Shown one piece after another: positions 1 through 9,000 of a stretch of 64,000 bases of DNA. Below the pieces are notes generated by a model. It was not told the origin of the DNA, searched no databases, and saw only the letters and a list, made by a program, of their open reading frames with translations. The DNA comes from Prillingera fragicola. Taxonomy: Eukaryota > Basidiomycota > Tremellomycetes > Trichosporonales > Trichosporonaceae. The DNA lies in contig BEDY01000001.1 in assembly GCA_002335605.1 (NCBI GenBank), positions 2,976,001 through 3,040,000 of the forward strand. The letters run 5' to 3'. Both the position numbers and the translations under genes were made by a program. How positions within the stretch are numbered: the first letter of the stretch is position 1; every line of letters begins with the position of its first letter.

Positions 1-2
1 TG

Positions 3-959
3 GCTAACCCCCCTCCAGCCGCTACCGCGACCGCTGAACCCTTCTACTACCGTGTCGGCCTTGCCGGTGGTAACAACCAGGTCGACAAGCGTGATGCTGC
101 CGATCTCCCTATTGAGGCTCGCTCCATGCCTGGCCATGCTGGCCCCTGCCCTGGCGCCGCTGCGCGTCGCTCCAGGTGGAGCCCGCTCAGTGCGCTCTTT
201 TCGCGCGTCGCTTCAGTAGAGTCGTGGTCCTACTCGGCCATTGCCAAGCCTCGCCACGACCACCACCATGGTCACCACCACTACGAGCACAAGGACGAGG
301 CCAGCGTGCAGCCCCAGGTTGGTGACGGCCGCATTCGTATTCTTCCGTTCATTGGGGGGCCTTTCGGCGAGGACGCCCCCTCGTTCGTCCAGTCCAAGGA
401 GGGCAGCAATGACGGTGACCTCGACGAGATCTTTGCCATGAAGGAGCACCACCACAAGGAGCACCACCACCACCATGGCAAGGAGCACCACCACCATGGT
501 AAGGAGCACCACCACGGCAAGCACCATGGCCACCACCACGGCAAGCACCACGGCAAGCATGCCAAGGTTCACGCTGCGGTGGACTCGGTACTCATCCAGT
601 GGGACCGCCTCGTCGCTGGTGTCGCCACTCTGCCCTTCAGTCTCCGTTGGTTCGTCGTCGGCATGCTCATCGGTGCCGCACTCCAGGTCGCCTTTTCGCT
701 CGCGTACCTTGCCGTCCGTCTCCACCGTCGCGCGCGCAACATGGATGACGAGGTTGAGCGCCGCTGGGCCCGTCACGAGCGCCGTGCTGCCCGTCGCGAG
801 AGCCGCAAGGCCCGCAAGGCTGCCATGGCCGCGGCCAAGGCTGGCAGGTCACCGGACGCTAAGGCCCAGGAGGCTGGCTTTGAGATCGAGTCTGAGTCAG
901 AGTCTCTGCCCAGCTACGCCGAGGGCGAGACTGACGCTCTTGTCAGCCGTCAGGCCTAG
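3..959 (+). CDS. His-rich single-pass membrane protein, 5' end cut by window
   Basis: The frame is open from base 3 to the TAG at 957-959, so the real start lies before the window; the in-frame ATG at 126 is internal or alternative. The product is not recognised. Counting from that ATG, residues about 105-147 form a histidine-rich tract built from EHHHHGK / KHHGHHH repeats (bases about 440-570), plausibly metal-binding. A hydrophobic segment follows (about residues 172-198), then an Arg/Lys/Ala-rich helix of cytosolic type and an acidic-serine tail ending near an LPSY motif that could recruit a WW or adaptor domain. The order suggests a membrane protein with a basic cytosolic tail. A zinc or nickel role is only a guess from composition. 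Confidence 0.7.
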   Translation, partial: ANPPPAATATAEPFYYRVGLAGGNNQVDKRDAADLPIEARSMPGHAGPCPGAAARRSRWSPLSALFSRVASVESWSYSAIAKPRHDHHHGHHHYEHKDEASVQPQVGDGRIRILPFIGGPFGEDAPSFVQSKEGSNDGDLDEIFAMKEHHHKEHHHHHGKEHHHHGKEHHHGKHHGHHHGKHHGKHAKVHAAVDSVLIQWDRLVAGVATLPFSLRWFVVGMLIGAALQVAFSLAYLAVRLHRRARNMDDEVERRWARHERRAARRESRKARKAAMAAAKAGRSPDAKAQEAGFEIESESESLPSYAEGETDALVSRQA

Positions 960-1772
960 TTTTTCTAGCCTAGCTAGCCTTTTGTACATATTCCTACCCC
1001 CTGTTTTATCATTTCCATGCCCCCTTTCTAGCAATCTGCCGAGGCGTAGAACCCTTCCTGATGTATCCTGTGAAGAGTTGCTGCTGGGTCAGATCACGAG
1101 CTTGGTGTCTAGAAGGTATCCTGAATATTTGGTGTAATCAGCCCTTGCCGGAGCACTGTGAAATAATAAATTAATTGTTTCGGGTCTGTCTCTCGGTTCG
1201 TATCGGGCTGCATCACGCTCCCTTTGGCCGGGTGAGCTTATGTGCGCGTGTTGTCTGGTCACTCTGCAGTCCACCCATCTGTCCTGGTCGCAGCTTTGAT
1301 ATGGTTTCCGACATGTAACGAGTTGCTGGAAGAAGACCCCGTTTGCACACATGCAGCTAACATTGTGGCATGACCAATGCCCTGTGCAGGGCATTGCTAA
1401 CTAACAGTAAGCCAAGCAATCATCAAGACGACGACAACGGCCATGGCAGCGACATAGACTCCGTGAATGTGCCCTCCGCGCTCTCCAAAGTAAAGCAGGT
1501 CGGCTATGCATGCAACTCTAATGTCTAACGAGCCACAGACGCACGTACAGCACTCAACTAGAATGTACCGGGTGACCCAGAACGCCGCGGCGTGTTAGAT
1601 GCGCTCATGCTCGTAGGCCGCGACCTGGGAGCAGGCTTCATGCTCTGGCGACGGAACACACCACCACCACTGCTGCCAGCCGCCTTGACCTTTGCGGCGT
1701 TCGAGATGAGCTCCGAGATCATACCATTGCTGCACGTGTCAGTGTCTGTCACAGTCATACTCCAAGAGCTTA
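960..1772. other. intergenic, converging 3' ends
   Basis: Between the stop of the His-rich gene and the stop of the LAA2-like gene on the other strand. Short AT-rich runs near 1010 and 1160 (AATAATAAATTAATT) are plausible polyadenylation surroundings. No coding frame with convincing composition or splice structure was found. Confidence 0.5.
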
Positions 1773-3134
1773 CTATGTTGCCGCGTCATGGGTCTGTGCG
1801 TCCTTGAGCTGAAGATAGTACGCGAGGAGAGCGCTGGCGTCGGCCGTGTGTTTGACGAGTTCCGCCTGGATTTGCTCCAGACGCGCGAGCGGCATGATAC
1901 CCAGTGCGCTCTCTTCAAGACCACACAGCTCCTCTGCCTTGCGCGTGTCCAGCGGCGGTTTGGTGCCAAGGCCATACTTGCGCTCGCCTTCGGCGCCGCC
2001 TATGCTCGGCCTCGCCGAGACTGGGGCGCTACCCGAGGGCTCAGCCCGCGCCTTGCCCTTGGAGCTTGGGTCCGCACTGCGTGTGCGCGGTGGCACATCC
2101 CCGCGCGAGGTGGTGATACGCAGCGGAGGAAGGGCAGAGAGCCGGTGGGAGTCAACCTGGCTGTCAGCGTCGGGTGCGGCGTGATCAGAACGTACCTCGT
2201 CGAGGTTCACCGGCACACCCATGGAAATGAGATGGTCGCGCCTGACACGCGAGCGCGTCCAGTCAAGCGGCTTGAGCATCGGAGGCGTTGTAAGCTGCGC
2301 GTAGGCATTGCGGCTGTAGACGTCAGCGTGACACGCGCAGATCAACGCACCTCGACTCTGCAGTCAGAATCTGCGAAATGCCGCCCACGGCTCGCGGCGC
2401 CTCGTCCGTGAACAGGTCTGGGTCTGGGACGATAGGTTCCAACACCGCGGTAATGCGTTGCAACAGCTCGCCACGGGGAGGAACAGGCCGCAAACTCAGT
2501 GCAGACTGCAACATCAGCGCCTGCAATCACATCGCGCACTCACCCATCGCGGCACAACCGGCTCTGGCACTGCCCGCACTGGCTCTGGCACTGGCTCGGT
2601 AAACGCCTCGTCGCCCTCTTCAAAGTCCCCAAAGTCCCCAAAGCCGTCGTCATCAAAGCCACCCGAGGCTGAGCTCGGTCCCGCTGCCGGCGCGTCAAAG
2701 TCGTCAAAGTCATCAAAGCCATCGTCCTCGACTGGTCCAGAGGGCGGAGGAGCGATGCCCACCGCGTAGGGGTCCTCTTCAGCAGCTGCAGCTGGTGGTG
2801 ATTCGAGTGCCGGTTCAGAGGCAGACTCGGTCGACCCAGCATGGGGTGATGGCGACGAGAGCTCGGCAGGGTCCACGACCCGCTCTCCTGCTTCCAGCGC
2901 GACATCCTCCTTCTCCTCCTCCTTTGAACCTTGCGTCTGCTCATCCTCATCCGCGGCGTTCACGTCCAGCTCCCCGACTTCTTTCGCCAGCAATGAGCGC
3001 GGTGACGTGACGACGGAAGAGTCCGCCGCAACCGCCGCTGTATGTGACGTGGGCGCTTCAAGGGCCGCAGCAGCCACTGGAGTCGCCCGTCGCGGGCTGA
3101 CAGGTGCGTCTGCCCAAGGGTCGCTGCCGTCCAT
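1773..3134 (-). CDS. LAA2: LAA2/aftiphilin-like AP-1 clathrin adaptor accessory protein
   Basis: Three exons on the minus strand: 3134-2544, 2505-2351, 2313-1773 (introns 38 and 37 nt), 428 aa. The N-terminal half is acidic and carries repeated DDF / GDFGDF motifs (about residues 145-190), the type of short motif bound by AP-1 gamma-ear domains in aftiphilin and yeast Laa2. The C-terminal exon contains a conserved-looking block with LKPLDWTRSR and GVPVNLDE, which I associate with the YBL010C/LAA2 family. Known family role: linking Laa1 to AP-1 in trans-Golgi/endosome traffic. The assignment rests on motif recognition. The start MDGSDPWADAP is the first ATG after a frame without other suitable methionines. 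Introns were placed by GTGAGT and GTGCGT donors and GCTGA branch points, and the frame closes exactly. Confidence 0.75.
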
Positions 3135-3617
3135 GGTTTGTTGGGTAGATTGAAATTGTGGATTAGGGCAGGAGTAGTGGACGGAGGATTCGCGAGCGAG
3201 TGCCAGTCGTGACTTGCTTGGCTCACCTGGGTGGCGTGGCGCGCGGCGCGTGGCGACTTTATATGACCGAGCATTGTCCTGCAGTACAAGTCTCGACCAT
3301 GGCCTCCTTTCCCCGTCCACGTCTCTTTCAAGTGCCGACACAGTGTACAGTGTCGCCAGGACGACAATGTGCTCATGCATTGGTGGCTCTGACCCAGCGT
3401 CCTGAAAGATGCGTCATGCTATGGCTCAGCAACACCGCCCAAAGCCTGCAAGCTCGTCTGGCACACCATTTGGCCGCCGACTGCTGCCCCACTTTGCGCT
3501 ATGATAATATGCATACAGGAACAACCGAAAAAATATTCTACTGCTGGCCATAGAGTGACCTCTTGTTGCGAGACCCTCGAGTCATCGCGACTTTATAAAA
3601 ACGCGCCATGTTCTCGT
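3135..3617. promoter_or_regulatory. upstream region of LAA2-like gene
   Basis: 483 bp between two minus-strand genes. It serves as promoter of the LAA2-like gene and 3' flank of the aminotransferase. An AT-rich stretch lies at about 3520-3545. No specific operator could be identified. Confidence 0.4.
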
Positions 3618-5035
3618 TTAACCCTCACGGGCGACCTCCTCCACGGCGTTGGCGAACACCTTGCAGGCAGTGGCCATCTCCTCCTCGGTGATAACCAGAG
3701 GGGGGATGAAGCGGATGGTGTCAAAGCACGAGGTGGTGAGGATGAGAATGTTGTTCTCAAGGCACTTCTTCTGGACACGCTTGGCAATGTCCTTGGGAAT
3801 CTTGGTGCCAGCGGGGAGACCCCTAACGGTAAGCTCGTCGGTCTCGACGCGGAACTCGACAGCGACCATGAGACCCTTGCCGCGGGCGTCAACAACAAGG
3901 TGACTAGTCTTGGGCGACTCCTTGAGAGCGTTGAGGGTCTCGAAGAGCTGAGCGGAGCGAGCGTTGACGTTCTCGAGGATGGGCTGGGTCTTGAAGACGT
4001 CGGCGACAGCGACGGCAGCAGCGCACGAGACGGCGTTACCGGCGTAGGTGCCACCAATAGTGCCGGGCTCCTGCGTGGCCATGAGCTCCTTGCGCGAAAC
4101 GACACCGGAGAGAGGGAAGCCGTTGGCGAGACCCTTGGCAAAGAGGATGACGTCGGGGACAAAGCCCTCGGTGTGCTGAGACATAAACATCTTGCCGGTA
4201 CGGCCGAAACCAGTCTGGACCTCATCGGCGACAAGGAGGATGCCGTGCTTGTCACAGAACTCGCGGAGGTAACGGAGCCAGGCAGAGGGGGCGGGGACAT
4301 AACCACCCTCACCAAGGATGGGCTCAATGAAGATGGCGGCAACGTCCTTGGGCGATGTGTTCGTCTTGCACAGAATCTCGAGCTGGTAGGCAGCGAGCTT
4401 GACGAGCTCGTCCTCAGGGGTCGAGGGGTCGACACCCAGTGAGTGCCAGTAAGGGAAAGGAGTGGCGTAGACACCGCCCATGGTTGCACCAGTGCCCATG
4501 GTGTAGACAGTCTTGGAGCGGGTGATGCCCGAGGCGCCGTAGGTGCGGCCGTGGTAGGCTCCCTGCATGCAGATAATGTTGCTGCGCTGAGTAGCACGCT
4601 TGACAAGCTTGAGGGCCATCTCAACGGCCTCGGATCCCGAGTTCCAGAAGAAGAAGGTGTCAAGTGACTTGTCGGGCATCACAGGGAGGAGAGCCTCGAT
4701 GAGCTTGAGGTAAGGAAGCGAGAAACCAAGCGAGCACTGGACGTGTGAGATCTGCTGAGCCTGGTCAATGACTGCGGCAGTCACAGCGGGGTGTGAGCTG
4801 AGGGGGGTTAGCTTGCGTTCACCGTGTGGCGAGAAGGCTAGGACACTCACTGGCCGAGGTTGGTGACTCCAATACCAGCAGTAAAGTCGATGAACTCGCG
4901 GCCGGCCTCGTCCCAAAGCTTGGCACCCTGTCCCTTGACGAAGATGTGGTCACCGTGGACGCGGGTGAGCGCGGGGGTAACGTGCTGGGCGCCCAGCTGC
5001 ATCAGGGGAGCAAAGTCCTGGTTGGCGACAGGCAT
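3618..5035 (-). CDS. class-III PLP aminotransferase, 4-aminobutyrate aminotransferase type
   Basis: Two exons, 5035-4851 and 4797-3618, with a 53-nt intron; 454 aa, the normal size for GabT-like enzymes. Splicing creates the class-III motif NLGHSHP. Other landmarks are GSEAVEMALK (PLP phosphate region), GAYHGRT, the aspartate motif VADEVQTGFGRTG, and the Schiff-base lysine at about K283 in FAKGLANGFPLSG. The expected reaction is transfer of the amino group of GABA (or a related omega-amino acid) to 2-oxoglutarate. The N-terminus (MPVANQDF) is not basic or amphipathic, so a mitochondrial presequence is not evident and cytosolic location is more likely. Substrate cannot be fixed from sequence; an acetylornithine- or 5-aminovalerate-type specificity remains possible. 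It shares its promoter region with the divergent BCKDH E2 gene. Confidence 0.8.
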
Positions 5036-5919
5036 TTTGTGTGGTGTGAGGTGCGGTGAAAGAGGTGAGGAGCGGGGCACAATGTCAAGAGCGCTCGGAT
5101 ACAGAGAAACCTGTTGTTGAATGAGAAGAAGAGCACGGGGGAGAATGTTATGCGGGCCACGGGTGCTGGGCTTAAATAGAGCAGGTGGGATGTTCGGTTC
5201 CAATGGTGCCCACACGAGGCATCTCTCGCCAGTCCACGCCAACAAGGAGAAAGGTCAGATGTCGGCGCAGAAGGTCAGATTACTGTGGGGTCATTTGAAA
5301 ACAGCCCCAGGTTTCTGACCTTTCATCTGACCTTTTTGGCGTCCCGACTGTGCAGCCTGCAACACGCGCGGCCGGCCTGCAGAGTCAGCCTCAGGGCGGC
5401 CGTCGTCTACCTCGGTGAGCTCGGTACGGACTGTACGCGGTACGCCCATCCCTCCATCCATACATGCCGAACGTCAAAGGCACAGGGCAGTTTATGTGGA
5501 GCAATTGGCAGCATTTGGCAGATGTAAGCGAGGGCATTCAGCATCCCAGATAAGCCGAGAACTAATTTTGTAATCAGCCAATAGCTGGTCAATTAGGCAG
5601 ATTTGTGCCCACCCGGTACCTCGAGATGATCACGTGCGTGCTCTGAAATTGACCAGATCACCAGATCTGATTCCGAGAAACAGCTACCATGTGTTTGTTT
5701 ACGTAACGAATGTTCCCCATTGTCGGCTCTTGCCGGTTGGAGCCCCAGGAACGCTGGAGCTTGCCATCAAGTGACTGACCTACATGATCCGGCCGCGATC
5801 CGGCCGGGCAGTGTGGGATCCATCATCATTGCTTGCGTCGAGCTAGACAGCATATCAAAAGCCAAGGCTTTGAAAGAATCCCCATCCCAACAACCCTCTT
5901 CCTTTACAGCTCACATAGC
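5036..5919. promoter_or_regulatory. divergent promoter between aminotransferase and BCKDH E2
   Basis: 884 bp separate the two start codons, so both promoters lie here. It contains a four-copy 10-bp element (5251-5334, listed separately) and a CACGTG E-box near 5632. A pyrimidine-rich leader (about 5885-5915) precedes the E2 start. No coding frame stands out. Confidence 0.5.
5251..5334. promoter_or_regulatory. cluster of four AAGGTCAGA(T/A) elements, two direct and two inverted
   Basis: Direct copies AAGGTCAGAT lie at 5251-5260 and 5271-5280, exactly 20 bp apart. Inverted copies lie at 5313-5322 (TTCTGACCTT) and 5325-5334 (ATCTGACCTT), 12 bp apart. The cluster is 216-300 bp upstream of the aminotransferase start and about 590 bp from the E2 start. 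The arrangement is typical of a multi-site transcription factor target. The factor is unknown. Confidence 0.45.
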
Positions 5920-7747
5920 ATGTTCCGTCTTGCAGGTCGCATCCGAGTCGCCAGCCGCACCCGTGTCGCGACTATTCCTCGCCGCGGTGTCGCTACCACA
6001 CCCATCCGTCCAGCCGCGCGTGCCGTCGCTCGCCTCCCTCGCGCCTCGAGCTCGCAGGTCGCTGTCCGTGGATTCCACGCGTCTGCAGCACGCGCTGGTA
6101 CTTTCCACTTCAAGCTTCACGACATTGGAGAGGGAATCACCGAGGTCGAGGTCATCAAATGGCACGTCAAGGTCGGTGACGTCGTCGAAGAGTTTGACAG
6201 CCTTTGTGAGGTCCAGAGTGACAAGAGCGTGTAAGTTTTGATATACATAGGCAGCAGAGCGATACTGACTGCATCTTAGTGTCGAGATTACTTCTCCTCA
6301 GGCTGGCGCCATTACCTCGTTGAATGCCGAGGCCGGCAAGGTCGTCAAGGTTGGCCAAACTCTGTGCGAGATTGGCGTTGAGGGTGAGGTTGAGGGTGAA
6401 GAGTCTGGAGCGGCCGCTGAGGAGGAGTCGGCTCCCGAGCCTGAGCCTGTCGTTGAGCGCGCACCCGAGCCTACTCCTGCCAAGGCGGCGGCTCCTACCC
6501 CTGCCCCCGCACCTCCATCCGCCCCTGCTGCCCGTACCCCTCGCGCTCCCAAGCCCCACCCTCTGTCCGACACTGCCGTGCGCTTTGAGGGCGAGGCTTC
6601 GGTTCTCCCCAACGCTCCCCAGTCTCGGGGATGGGTCCCAGAGTCGGTCGAGGACCGTCGTCCCAGCCAGTCTCAGGCCAGGGACATTGTTAAGGCAAGC
6701 CCTGCAACTCGTGCGCTCGCTGGTCGCCTCGGCATTGAGCTTGTCGATGTTACCCCCACTGGCGACGGCGGTCGTGTGACCCGCGAGGATGTCGAGCGCT
6801 ACGCCAGTCACCAGGGTAGCTCGAGCTCTGGCTCCCCCGCCAGCGCTGCTGCCCCTCCCCCTCCTGCTCCTGCCGCGGCTCCCAAGGCCCCCAAGGCCGC
6901 TCCTCACCCCGTTACCTCGGCTCCTGTCGACCGCGGAGAGGACGTCGAGCAGATGCAGATGGGTCGCACCCGCAAGGCCATGTACAAGGCTATGGGCAGC
7001 ATGGGCGACGTCCCCCACTTTGGCTACGTCCACACTCTCGACCTCACCAACCTCCTTCCCCTCATGAAGGCTGCCAATGCCGCCCCCAAGGAGTCCAAGA
7101 GCTACATTGCCTCGGACGTCCCCACCTCGCTCGTCCACCCCGCCCAGCTTCCTGAGCGCCAGAAGACCTCGGTGCTGTCTTTCCTCGTCAAGGCCCTCGC
7201 CATGGCCCTCGAGGAGCACCCTATCATGCGCTCGCGCGTCCGTGAGAGCGGAGACCAGCGCTGGCTTGACGTGGCCCGCGACGCCAACATTGGCATTGCC
7301 GTGTCCGACCCCAAGATGGGCCTTCTCACCCCTTCCCTTCCTCCCGTGGACCCCACTGGCCCCGTCAGCCACATCACCCAGGCCATTGGCAACCTTCGCA
7401 AGACTGCCGGCCGCCCTGGCCCGGCTCCTCACATCACCATCTCGTCCGTTGGCGGCCTTGGCGAGTCGCGTGGAGCGATGCCCGTCCTGCCTCCCGGTGG
7501 CGGTCTCGCCATCGCCGCTGTCGGCCGTGCTGCATGGGAGATGGAGTGGGCTCTTCGTGACGGAGCCGGAAAGAGTGTCTGGAACATGGACCCCACCGAG
7601 GTTCAGACTGCCGGACCCCGCGCGGTTCTCCGCTGCCCCGTTGGCTGGAGCGGCGACCACCGCGTGCTTGAGGGCGCCGAGCTCATTGCATTCACCGAGA
7701 CTTGGAAGCGCTACGTTGAGGAGCCTTGGAGGTGGATGGAGGTTTAG
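5920..7747 (+). CDS. branched-chain 2-oxoacid dehydrogenase E2 (dihydrolipoyl transacylase)
   Basis: Two exons, 5920-6230 and 6280-7747 (49-nt intron); 592 aa. A basic, Arg/Ser/Ala-rich mitochondrial presequence covers about residues 1-58. A lipoyl domain follows with lipoyl lysine K102 in the motif SDKSV. Then come an Ala/Pro-rich linker, a peripheral subunit-binding domain ([14 protein letters not shown], about 250-290), a second linker and the catalytic acyltransferase domain ending in GDHRVLEG. The single lipoyl domain, KLHDIGEG opening and overall layout favour BCKDH E2 over pyruvate or 2-oxoglutarate E2. The enzyme transfers branched acyl groups to CoA in Leu/Ile/Val breakdown in the mitochondrial matrix. 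The active-site motif is H564-R-V-L-E-G, where the family usually has HRxxDG. Sharing a promoter with an aminotransferase suggests joint control of amino-acid catabolism (inference). Confidence 0.88.
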
Positions 7748-9000
7748 AGTCTTGTCATATTCTACATTATTGTACACCATCAACGCAGCTTTGGTTCATT
7801 TTACTGTTTGCTGTTTGCTTGCACAATTGCTGGTTCAAGTGACCGAGAGTGGAGGTTGATGGCCGTTGATCGCCGAATCGGGCCGGGATCCGATGAGGTG
7901 CTGGCTTCAGAACTCAAGCTCCGCTTTCCCTTCGGCTGAGGGGTGCCGCTTTGGGCCAAGGACTAGACATTTGAGAACACTTCATGTACTTTTTGCAAGC
8001 ACCGAGGCTCGTCGGTGGGACGGGAGCCTCGCCCTTTCAGTCGCGAGATGGTTGCACGTTTGAATTAGCGGGACGGACACAGCCGATGTGGCAGCAGTCA
8101 ACGACTCCCATGCCATGATAACAGGGCTGGACGACCTCTTGCCTCTCGCAGCGCTTTTAACCCTGCCTGGAATGCACTCTTGCCAGGTTGGGGCATGCAT
8201 GCTCCACCACCGTGTAGCCAGTGCCTGTTACATTGCGCATGAAGTTCCTCCGGCGGCGACTTGGGGCTGGGCCGATGTGGGGTGAAACCTATCCGACACC
8301 CCCACTTTTCCTCAGGTTACCCTGCGTCATTTCAGATGCCGACCCTGTGCATAGGAGTCGAGCTGCTACTGACCGACAACCATTACTTGCATCGTCGCGT
8401 TGTGACATTGGCAACAGCATTACTCTATCTCCCTTGCTTCGCTACCGCATCGCTCTGGCAACAGATTCCCGCAGTATGGCGACAGACAAGGACAAGGACC
8501 CGCTCAAGGGCATACCTACCGACGACGATGCCAGTGAGTGACATCTGCGACAACGTTCGCTCCACCTTCCTCCACTCTTTGTTGCTTCTGCACGCCGCGT
8601 CTCTCAGCGATCCAGGCGCTTGGGACACTGTTTCGGACATGATTCTGGGACCAGTCTTGGCTGTCTGCATGCACACGGTGTGAGCAGAGACGTGGCATGT
8701 CGGTGCATTGCACCAGCCGCGCACACTCCTCGGATCCCGGGACGAACGTGGGCATCTGTGGACGGATACTCTGATCCACAACTTGGCGCACAAGAACAGA
8801 TGGCGGCCACTGGCACCTTTTCTACCTCATTCATATTCCTCTCGTAGTCAGCGCTGACAGCTTTCTTCTTATCGCTCACTTTAAACTTGACGTCGACGTC
8901 GATCATTTGAAACACGTGGTGACTGCCCTTTTGCCACCTCCTTGTTGGCCCTGTGTGTGTTTGCGTCCTCCCATCCGATTCGCGACGGCTTCCCGCTGCC
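7748..9000. other. intergenic with unresolved small coding candidates
   Basis: 1.25 kb between E2 and the oxysterol-binding protein gene. Bases about 8930-9000 look like the pyrimidine-rich leader of the latter. A possible two-exon 41-codon frame begins at 8476 (separate entry). A minus-strand stretch near 8905-8820 with ATG and GTGAGC could be another exon, but no family is recognisable. Confidence 0.35.
8476..8683 (+). CDS. candidate very small ORF, two exons, uncertain
   Basis: ATG at 8476 follows a pyrimidine-rich leader. The frame (MATDKDKDPLKGIP...) runs to a GTGAGT donor at 8534. Joining to the acceptor at 8614-8615 gives 41 aa with a short hydrophobic end (ILGPVLAV) and stop at 8681-8683. 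The alternatives are an upstream untranslated exon of the oxysterol-binding protein transcript, or noise. Nothing is recognised in it. Confidence 0.2.

Noticed and set aside
213..776. Val/Leu-rich minus-strand frame at the left edge
   Set aside because: It is the complement of the His codon repeats (CAC gives GTG), so the hydrophobic look is an artefact.
3501..4442. 313-codon plus-strand frame opposite the aminotransferase
   Set aside because: The minus strand encodes a full class-III aminotransferase with all motifs; this frame is its complement.
6167..7783. 538-codon minus-strand frame opposite the E2 gene
   Set aside because: It is antisense to a clear lipoyl/acyltransferase protein; its Gly/Arg/Ser-rich composition is the shadow of GC-rich coding sequence.
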